From Hyphomicrobiales bacterium (GTDB taxonomy: Bacteria > Pseudomonadota > Alphaproteobacteria > Rhizobiales > Beijerinckiaceae): a stretch of DNA of 64,000 nucleotides. This document shows positions 58,345 to 64,000 of the stretch, piece by piece. The position numbers and the translations under genes are program-made. Location: NCBI GenBank assembly GCA_930633495.1, contig CAKNFJ010000001.1, positions 248,001 to 312,000 on the forward strand, written 5' to 3'. Every line of letters begins with the position of its first letter. Positions within the stretch are counted from its first letter, which is position 1. Under the pieces are notes generated by a model. The model ran no database searches. It was not told the origin of the DNA and was given only the letters and a program-made list of their open reading frames with translations.

Positions 58345-58650
58345 TCAGCCCAGCGGTCTAATCGGCGGAAAATGCCGATAATCTTCTTTGTGCTCATAGG
58401 GCTCATGCCCTTCAGCAATCATCTCGCTTTCACTGACCGATACGAAGCCGCTCGTCCATCCGTCTTTGTTGAGGGTGTAGGGGTAGATGTTAAAGCCTGC
58501 TGGGAAATCTCGAAATCCCGGCTGGTCAGATAGTCGCTCTATGGCTGCTCTGGCTTCAGCCTCAGATGAGTAGATTCCGATATGGAGTTCGGTGTCCGTT
58601 CGGTCAGGGTATTCTCGTTCAAACCAGAGGTTGAAAACCACGCCTGTCAT
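58345..58650 (-). CDS. DUF7336-like small protein
   Basis: A 101-residue soluble protein. The segment IGIYSSEAEARAAIERLSDQ followed by PGFRDFPAGFNIYPYTLNKD and GWTSGF matches my memory of the DUF7336 pattern, found in small proteins often near polymorphic-toxin loci. ATG 58650 has a perfect AAGGAGGT site 7 bases upstream, strong evidence that it is expressed. Composition is lower in GC than in its neighbours. No toxin gene is seen beside it. Confidence 0.75.
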   Translation of the reverse strand: MTGVVFNLWFEREYPDRTDTELHIGIYSSEAEARAAIERLSDQPGFRDFPAGFNIYPYTLNKDGWTSGFVSVSESEMIAEGHEPYEHKEDYRHFPPIRPLG

Positions 58651-58748
58651 CGCGCTTACCTCCTTGCCCACTTTGGCCTCCAAGATTGCAGAAACGGTTA
58701 GGGCGAGAACAACGAGTCTAAAGCGGCCCTGACCTCCCAATCTCCGCC

Positions 58749-59681
58749 CTAAATCCGCTCCTCCAGCGCAGCCATGACCTTCTCCGCCACGAGCCCGGAC
58801 ACCCGGCCGTTCGACTCCACCGTATTGCCGGCGATATGCGGGGTCAGGATCAGGTTGGGCGCACCCGCGAAAACCTTGGCGGCGTCTTTGCCGAGCGGCT
58901 CCTGTTCGTAGACGTCGATCGCCGCGCCGCCGAGCTTGCCGGCCTTGAGCGCCTTGACCAGAGCCGCCTCGTCCATGATGCCGCCGCGCGCGGTGTTGAT
59001 CAGGATCGCGTCCGGCTTCATCCGGGCGAAGGCCTTGGCGTCGATCATGCCGCGCGTTTCCGAGGTCAGCGGCACATGCAGGCTGATCACGTCGGCCTGC
59101 GCCAGCAACTCGTCCAGCTCCAACCGGCGCACGCCGCTCCAGGCGGGATCGTCTACGGCCAAGCGCGGATGGTAGGCCGCGACCTCCATGCCGATGGCGC
59201 GGGCGTGGTGGGCGACGTCGCGGGCGATCGAGCCGAATCCGACGAGGCCCATCAGCTTGCCGGCGATCTCGCGGCCGATCAGCTTGGTCTTGGGGAACTC
59301 GCCGGAGACCATCGCGGCATTGGCGAAATAGGCGCCGCGCAGCAGCGTCATCGTCGTGCCGATGACGTATTCGACGACGGAGAGGCTGTTGGCGCCCGTC
59401 GCGGGGAAGACGCGGATGCCGCGCGCGGCGCAAGCCTCCATGTCGAGATTGTCGAGCCCGACGCCGAGGCGGCCGATCACCTTCAGCCGCTTCGCCGCTT
59501 CCAGGACTTTGCCGCGCACCTGCGTCTGGTTGCGCACGATCACGGCCGGGACATCGGCCAAGAGCCGTGCCATCTCGTCGGGATTGGCATAGAGCTCGGG
59601 GTCGTAATGGACCGAGAAGCGCGCCTTGAGATTGGCGACGGCGGTGTCGTCCATGAACTCGGTGATGACGATGTCGGTCAT
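58749..59681 (-). CDS. D-2-hydroxyacid dehydrogenase, sulfolactate-dehydrogenase-like
   Basis: A 310-residue NAD-dependent dehydrogenase. The nucleotide loop is GLVGFGSIARDVAHHARAIG (about residues 145-164). The catalytic Arg lies in LINTARGGIMDE, the Glu in YEQEPLGKDA and the His in LTPHIAGNTVES. The opening DIVITEFMDDTAVANLKARF resembles (S)-sulfolactate dehydrogenase SlcC, but phosphoglycerate-type relatives are close. A YeiH-type putative sulfate/sulfite exporter gene directly upstream makes a sulfonate link attractive; this is inference. Confidence 0.85.
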   Translation of the reverse strand: MTDIVITEFMDDTAVANLKARFSVHYDPELYANPDEMARLLADVPAVIVRNQTQVRGKVLEAAKRLKVIGRLGVGLDNLDMEACAARGIRVFPATGANSLSVVEYVIGTTMTLLRGAYFANAAMVSGEFPKTKLIGREIAGKLMGLVGFGSIARDVAHHARAIGMEVAAYHPRLAVDDPAWSGVRRLELDELLAQADVISLHVPLTSETRGMIDAKAFARMKPDAILINTARGGIMDEAALVKALKAGKLGGAAIDVYEQEPLGKDAAKVFAGAPNLILTPHIAGNTVESNGRVSGLVAEKVMAALEERI

Positions 59682-59711
59682 GATCTCCCCCGCGGCCTTC
59701 CTGTCAGGCGT

Positions 59712-60764
59712 TCAGCCCAGCAGCACGAGGCCGCCGGTGACGACCACGAGGATCGCCAGGGTCGTGCCGGTGACCAGAGCGAGATGGCGCCAGCCGAGCC
59801 GCGCCATCGCCGCCATGGAAGTACCGAGCCCCAACGCCGCGATGGCGACGAGCAGGCCCCAGCGCGAGGCCTCGAGCAAAGCGTCGCGGATCGGCTGGTA
59901 GGTGGGCGCCAGCGCTGGCGCAAGGGCAAGTAGGCTGTTCAGCACGCAGAGCGCCAGGAAGACGATGGCGAAGACCGGCACCGGCACCTTGGCCTTGGAG
60001 AGTTCGCTGTTGTCGCGCACCAGCCACCAGCCGACGATCAGCACCGAGGGTAGCAGCAGGAAGACGCGGAAGAGTTTTACGATCACCGCCGCATTGGCGA
60101 CCTCGTCCGAGACCGACTGGCCGGCGCCGACGACCTGCGCCACGTCGTGTATGGCACCGCCCAGCATGATGCCGGTCTGCTGCGGCGAGAAGCCAAGCCA
60201 GACGCAGATCAGCGGATAGGCCAGCATGGCGATGGTGGCGAAGACATTCATCGCGATGACGGTGAAGGCGACGTCGGCCGCCTTGTTGCGATAATCCGGC
60301 ACGACCGTCGCGGTGGCGAGCGCGGCCGAGGCGCCGCAGACCGCGGTGGCGACGCCGGCGAGCGCGCCCATACCAGCCTCGCGGCCAAGCACCCGTGCCA
60401 GCGCGAAGCCGACGACGACGGTGACCACCATCGAACCGATGACCAGAAGCGCGGTGGAGACGCCGAGCGCGGCGATGTCGCCGAGCGCGATGCGCAGGCC
60501 GAGCAGCGCGATTGCCCAGCGCAGCAGCTTCTTGACGCAGAAGGTCATGCCCGGCGCGAAGCGCTTCGTGTTAGCGACCGGATGCAGCAGCATGCCGATG
60601 ACCAGCGCGATGACGATGGCGGGGATGCCGATGCGCCCGCCGGCAGCCGCCTTGAGGACCGGCTCCAACAGGGCGGAGGCGATGGCGACCACGGCCGAGA
60701 GCAGGATGCCCGGCAGGAGCGGACCAAGGGAACCCGCTTTGCGGGACGCAGCGATGTCGGTCAT
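59712..60764 (-). CDS. YeiH/UPF0324 family putative sulfate exporter
   Basis: A 350-residue membrane protein with about ten helices. It matches the UPF0324 family: IVIALVIGMLLHPVANTKRF, LRWAIALLGLRIALGDIAAL, CGASAALATATVVPDYRNKA and GGAIHDVAQVVGAGQSVSDE. Members are annotated as putative sulfate exporters, with limited experimental support. It overlaps the upstream GNAT gene by 4 bases and is 30 bases before the dehydrogenase gene, so the three are probably one transcript. Confidence 0.88.
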   Translation of the reverse strand: MTDIAASRKAGSLGPLLPGILLSAVVAIASALLEPVLKAAAGGRIGIPAIVIALVIGMLLHPVANTKRFAPGMTFCVKKLLRWAIALLGLRIALGDIAALGVSTALLVIGSMVVTVVVGFALARVLGREAGMGALAGVATAVCGASAALATATVVPDYRNKAADVAFTVIAMNVFATIAMLAYPLICVWLGFSPQQTGIMLGGAIHDVAQVVGAGQSVSDEVANAAVIVKLFRVFLLLPSVLIVGWWLVRDNSELSKAKVPVPVFAIVFLALCVLNSLLALAPALAPTYQPIRDALLEASRWGLLVAIAALGLGTSMAAMARLGWRHLALVTGTTLAILVVVTGGLVLLG

Positions 60765-61342
60765 GGGGCGGTGCTGACGATGAAACGAAGGCGTTGATCG
60801 GGGCTGTAGAGCGGCGCGACGAAGGTTTCGATCAGCCGCCCGCCATTCTTCTCGATGATGCGGCGCGAGGCGTGGTTGCTTGCGTCGCAGGTGATGGTGA
60901 TCTCGGGCAAGCCGGCCGCCCGGGCCACGCCGAGCATCGCCGCGAGCGCGGCGGTGGCGTAGCCGTGACCTTCGAAGGCCGGCAGGATGGTGTAGCCGAC
61001 ATGGCCCAGCACATGCTCGGGCAAGGCGAGGATCGGCCGGCCGTCCTTCTCCTGCCAGCGCAGGTTGATCGAGCCGATGAAGGGGCGCTCCGGCCGATCC
61101 TCGGCGAAAATCCAGCGCGTCGGACCGGGAATGCGATCGACCTCGCGGCCGTCAGGCAGGCGAATGCGCCCCGGGCCGCCACGGATTTCAGCGAGGAAGG
61201 CATCGGGGTCGGCGGCGATGGCGGCGAGTTCCTGGGGTGCGACGTTGCGCGTCGTATTCGGCGACCAGCCGCCACGCAGCGCCGCCTCATAGGCGCCGAG
61301 CAGGGCTCTGTCGGGAACTTGCAGCGAGATACGCGCCGGCAC
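60761..61342 (-). CDS. GNAT family N-acetyltransferase
   Basis: A 193-residue protein with the GNAT core VGYTILPAFEGHGYATAALA (about residues 121-140) and TITCDASNHASRRIIEKNGG (about 155-174), a RimJ/YdaF-like style that can act on small molecules or proteins. GTG 61342 is chosen because GGAAGGA lies just upstream and no coding character is seen before it, although the frame stays open for a further 119 codons. Its stop overlaps the YeiH start (ATGA). Confidence 0.82.
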   Translation of the reverse strand: MPARISLQVPDRALLGAYEAALRGGWSPNTTRNVAPQELAAIAADPDAFLAEIRGGPGRIRLPDGREVDRIPGPTRWIFAEDRPERPFIGSINLRWQEKDGRPILALPEHVLGHVGYTILPAFEGHGYATAALAAMLGVARAAGLPEITITCDASNHASRRIIEKNGGRLIETFVAPLYSPDQRLRFIVSTAP

Positions 61343-61514
61343 GACGGGATTATCCTTCCAGGCGGCAATGCCGCTACCCAAGCGCGCGGATATAGCCTGA
61401 TCGCCGCGGATACGCGATGACTTCGACGCTACAGCTGCGGAGAAGCAGTTATTCGCCCGCGCATCAGAGAAGGTATTGCTCGCGAGGCAGGGCGGCGCGT
61501 GATACCGCCATGGC

Positions 61515-62018
61515 ATGACCAGCCAGATCGTCCCGCTCGAAGCCTTCCTCGACCTGCCGGCCCATGCGCGCCTGCTCGGCCTCGATCTCGGCACCAAGAC
61601 GATCGGCCTCGCGCTCTCCGACCTGGAGCGGCAGATCGCGACGCCCCTGGAGACGATCCAGCGGGTGAAGTTCGGGCTCGATGCGGCCGCCCTGCTCAAG
61701 GTGGCGGAGAAGCATCAGGTCGCGGGGCTGGTGATCGGCCTGCCGCTCAACATGGACGGAACCGAGGGACCGCGCGTCCAGTCGACCCGCGCCTTCGTGC
61801 GCAACCTCACGCCCCTCACCGCTCTGCCGATCGTGTTCTGGGACGAGCGGATGTCGACGCTGGCGGTGACGCGCACCCTGCTCGATGCCGATGCTTCGCG
61901 CGCCAAGCGCGCTGCGGTCGTCGACAAGATGGCCGCCGCCTATATCCTGCAGGGCGCGCTCGACCGGCTGGAGCGCCTCACCGCGAGGGAAGACGACGAA
62001 GGCGAGCCGGAAGACTGA
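61515..62018 (+). CDS. ruvX: Holliday junction resolvase-like protein RuvX/YqgF
   Basis: A 167-residue RNase H-like protein. The first acidic strand is [20 protein letters not shown] (about residues 20-39). [20 protein letters not shown], the [14 protein letters not shown] motif and [18 protein letters not shown] follow. The family is linked to pre-16S rRNA 5'-end maturation and to Holliday junction resolution. It is monocistronic. Confidence 0.95.
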   Translation: MTSQIVPLEAFLDLPAHARLLGLDLGTKTIGLALSDLERQIATPLETIQRVKFGLDAAALLKVAEKHQVAGLVIGLPLNMDGTEGPRVQSTRAFVRNLTPLTALPIVFWDERMSTLAVTRTLLDADASRAKRAAVVDKMAAAYILQGALDRLERLTAREDDEGEPED

Positions 62019-62048
62019 AAACCCGCCCCGCCGAAGGCGGAACGGGTT
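62018..62048 (-). terminator. probable terminator of the 62.1-kb secreted gene
   Basis: AACCCG/CGGGTT and CCGCC/GGCGG stems with a small internal loop. On the minus strand the hairpin runs into TTTTC. It may also serve ruvX from the other side. Confidence 0.5.
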
Positions 62049-62088
62049 CTGCAAAACACATCGCGGCTGCCAAGCCCCTGCAAGAGCC

Positions 62089-62529
62089 CTATTGGCCCAG
62101 CAAGCTTCGCTGGAACTGCTGCTGCTTGAATATCTTCTTCTGGGCTTCGCGCTCGTTCTTGATCGCGCGCTTGCGGTCGTCCATCGACATGCCCGCCATC
62201 GGGTCCTGCGGGCGGCGCCCACCGTCGAAACCGGGCCGGCGATCGTTGCGCCAGTCGCCCCGCGCATCGTCCCGCCTGGAGTCGCGGCGATCATCGCGCC
62301 AACCGCTGCGACCGTCGTCATAGCCAGAGCCACGGCGGTCTTCGCGCAGCCCCCTGCGATCGTCGTCGCGCCCGGAATTGCGGCGCTCATAGCCCTCGCC
62401 CTGCCGGCGATCGTAGGGGCGCTCGTAGCCGGACCCGCCGTAATATTGCGCCGCCGCAGGCTGGACACAGGCCAAGCCGACTGCCGCCAGCCCCAAACCA
62501 GCGGCCAAAGCGCTTCGAAACACCATCAT
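62089..62529 (-). CDS. secreted Arg/Asp-rich low-complexity protein
   Basis: A 146-residue protein with a signal peptide (FRSALAAGLGLAAVGLACVQ, cut after AAA). About 80 residues of Gly, Tyr, Arg and Asp with repeated DDRR units follow (for example DDDRRGLREDRRGSGYDDGR), then a conserved-looking end, KNEREAQKKIFKQQQF. It should be disordered in the periplasm. ATG 62529 fits the signal peptide best; the frame is open 20 codons earlier. Confidence 0.65.
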   Translation of the reverse strand: MMVFRSALAAGLGLAAVGLACVQPAAAQYYGGSGYERPYDRRQGEGYERRNSGRDDDRRGLREDRRGSGYDDGRSGWRDDRRDSRRDDARGDWRNDRRPGFDGGRRPQDPMAGMSMDDRKRAIKNEREAQKKIFKQQQFQRSLLGQ

Positions 62530-62619
62530 TTCAGTAAAACCCCAGCCTTCTAGGACGAACGACACCTTCGTTCTGGTGCCAAATCGCAAATATTTCCTGA
62601 TGCGGTGCCCACAAGGAAC

Positions 62620-62642
62620 GGCCCGCGCCGATTGCGCGGGCC
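62620..62642 (-). terminator. probable terminator after the Tyr/Gly-rich secreted gene
   Basis: A perfect 9-bp stem, GGCCCGCGC/GCGCGGGCC, with a 5-base loop. On the minus strand it is followed by GTTCCTTGT. It starts 25 bases after the stop at 62667; the T tract is poor. Confidence 0.5.
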
Positions 62643-62666
62643 TTGTGGACGGAGCGAACCGGCGCC

Positions 62667-63053
62667 TCAGCGGTGGTCGCGGAAATCATACGGCGCATAA
62701 TAGCCGTAAGGGGCGTAATAGCCGCGCGGCGCCGCGTAGACCGGCGGAGGCGCGTAATACTCGTCATAATACGGCGCCGCATAGGCCCGGTTGTTGGCGG
62801 CGATGGCCGCGGCGCCGAGGATGCCGAGGCCAACGGCCCCAGCGACCGCCGCGCCGCGCGACGGGCCGCGCCAGCCACGATAGCCGTAATAGCCCCGGTA
62901 GCCGCGATACTGCGTGTACTCGGCCTGCGCCTTGTCGAGGCGCGCCGCATCGAACAGGCGCTGTTCCTTCGCCAGGGCGGGAACCGCAAAGCTACCGGCA
63001 GCGAAACCCGCTGCGGCCAGCGTAATGGCAATCTTCTTGCTCAGAGACATCAT
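62667..63053 (-). CDS. secreted Tyr/Gly-rich protein with a glycine-zipper-like helix
   Basis: A 128-residue protein with a signal peptide (SKKIAITLAAAGFAAGSFAV, cut after ALA). It has a YRGYRGYYGYRGWRGPS stretch, a small-residue helix (GAAVAGAVGLGILGAAAIAA, about residues 67-86) and a Tyr/Pro-rich tail (YYAPYGYYAPYDF). Such proteins are frequent in Rhizobiales envelopes, with unknown role. GGAG lies 8 bases before ATG 63053; ATG 63050 is the alternative. Confidence 0.7.
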   Translation of the reverse strand: MMSLSKKIAITLAAAGFAAGSFAVPALAKEQRLFDAARLDKAQAEYTQYRGYRGYYGYRGWRGPSRGAAVAGAVGLGILGAAAIAANNRAYAAPYYDEYYAPPPVYAAPRGYYAPYGYYAPYDFRDHR

Positions 63054-63278
63054 GACGGCATCTCCTTTCTCGGGATCGATCCCGAACCGTGAGGAAAGCT
63101 TCGCTCAGCCCGATTGAATGCGACCTGAACCAATCGCGGCAGGATTGCGGCAGGGTCAAAGCGGCCTTCCACCGACGCTCTTGCCGGGTTCGGCCCGCCG
63201 TGAGACAGGCCAGCCCGGAACCCGCCTCATCAACCGGCGGCGGGCCCGGATGTTCCCCTCCGCCGGTTTGGCCCAACC

Positions 63279-64000
63279 ATGCTCGACAGCCTGATCGCCG
63301 TGTTCCTCGTCATCGCGACAGGCTGGCTCCTGAAGGTCCGCAATATCGTTTCGCCGGCGCATTGGCTCGGCGTCGAGCGGCTGACCTATCAGGTCCTGTT
63401 CCCGGCCGTGGTCATCCACACGCTCGCCATCGCCGATCTGCGCAACGTGCCGGTCCTCGCCATGGGGGCGAGCCTCGTCCTGGCCATCCTGAGCATCGCA
63501 ACCCTGCTCCTGTCGACCCGGCCGCTGCTGGCGCGGGTCGGCATCGACGGCCCGGCCTTCACCTCGATCTTCCAGGGCTCGATACGCTGGAACACCTTCG
63601 TCGCCCTGGCGCTCGCCGCCGGGCTGCAGGGGCGGAGCGGCACGACCCTGATGGCGATCGCCGTCGCCGCGATGATCCCGCTGCTCAACGTCCTGTGCGT
63701 CGTCGTCCTGTCGCGCTTTGCCAGCGGCAAGCCGACGAGCCTCGGCTCGACCGTGCGCTCGATCCTCTACAATCCCTTCATCTGGTCCTCCGCCGTCGGC
63801 CTTGCCCTCAACCAGTTCCAGTGGATGCTGCCCACGGCCCTGACCGGCTATCTCGACGTGCTGGGGCGGGCCTCCCTCGGCATCGGCCTGCTGGTCGTCG
63901 GCTCGGCGCTCGACCTGAACCGCCTGGCCCGGCCGCGCCTCGCCCATTGGGTGGCGGTCGCGCTCAAGCTCGTGGCGATGCCGCTCGCCGCCTGGCTCTA
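63279..64000 (+). CDS. AEC family transporter, N-terminal part (3' end outside window)
   Basis: Open from ATG 63279 to the end of the window, about 240 residues. The hydrophobic pattern and segments such as LIAVFLVIATGWLLKVRNIV, TYQVLFPAVVIHTLAI and SIFQGSIRWNTFVALALAAG match the auxin-efflux-carrier/malate-permease (AEC) family of ten-helix transporters. The substrate is unknown. The gene continues beyond 64000. Confidence 0.88.
   Translation, partial: MLDSLIAVFLVIATGWLLKVRNIVSPAHWLGVERLTYQVLFPAVVIHTLAIADLRNVPVLAMGASLVLAILSIATLLLSTRPLLARVGIDGPAFTSIFQGSIRWNTFVALALAAGLQGRSGTTLMAIAVAAMIPLLNVLCVVVLSRFASGKPTSLGSTVRSILYNPFIWSSAVGLALNQFQWMLPTALTGYLDVLGRASLGIGLLVVGSALDLNRLARPRLAHWVAVALKLVAMPLAAWL

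Noticed and set aside
58026..58650. Toxin-antitoxin module
   Set aside because: Neither protein resembles a known toxin or DNA-binding antitoxin, and the genes are 52 bases apart without coupling. Only a tentative immunity-type reading remains.

Overview
This window is a chromosomal segment from a high-GC alphaproteobacterium, most likely in the Hyphomicrobiales (Rhizobiales) and possibly Bosea-like. The genus is an inference from protein style and gene order; there is no rRNA gene here to settle it. The supporting context is a clpS-clpA pair, a complete aapJQMP general amino-acid ABC operon, the block purN/purM next to perM-hda-ppk-ppx, kdsA lying near eno, and many GC-rich intergenic palindromes of kinds common in this order. 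I found no rRNA, tRNA, CRISPR array, insertion sequence or prophage.

Layout. 1-3.6 kb: a tightly overlapped run of RidA (partial), a glycerophosphodiester phosphodiesterase, a FemAB/GNAT-like acyltransferase, an unknown protein and a HIT hydrolase. 3.6-5.0 kb: a carboxymuconolactone-decarboxylase-type (AhpD-like) protein followed by an ECF41-type sigma factor, preceded by a match to the ECF41 promoter. 5.0-6.1 kb: azlCD export pair. 6.2-9.5 kb: a small membrane protein and clpS-clpA. 9.8-14.7 kb: kdsA, an MFS transporter, queF, a small membrane protein and eno. 14.7-20.3 kb: transporters, tgt, an ArsC/Spx-like protein, a glutathione transferase and a 2H phosphoesterase. 20.4-25.5 kb: guaA, an RsmB-type RNA methyltransferase, a small lipoprotein, a secreted GlpQ-type phosphodiesterase and a small secreted protein. 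25.6-30.7 kb: aapJQMP on the minus strand, divergent from metC. 32.3-40.5 kb: polyphosphate genes (ppk, ppx), hda, an AI-2E/PerM transporter and a CDP-alcohol phosphatidyltransferase, divergent from purM-purN. 40.5-46.5 kb: a WYL regulator, small envelope proteins, a MipA/OmpV protein, ndk, a DUF2147 protein, a second glutathione transferase and two GNATs. 46.5-55.1 kb: gatB and gatA/gatC of the tRNA amidotransferase, separated by an RND efflux adaptor and permease. 55.4-64.0 kb: an UPF0173 hydrolase, adenine deaminase, two small lower-GC orphan genes, a 2-hydroxyacid dehydrogenase with a YeiH-type exporter and a GNAT, ruvX, two low-complexity secreted proteins and the start of an AEC-family transporter.

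Most of the window is housekeeping. The most unusual material is intergenic. Three loci (11.88-12.04, 44.48-44.66, 55.20-55.41 kb) carry the same composite repeat architecture. In two of them a two-hairpin module sits where the third has only a short loop; the module lies in opposite orientations, and its stems keep pairing although their bases differ. Other points worth checking are the ECF41 circuit with a visible target promoter, a Tgt enzyme that keeps only one of the three zinc-ligand cysteines, a glutathione transferase whose only plausible start is CTG, and an orphan pair of small genes, one DUF7336-like.
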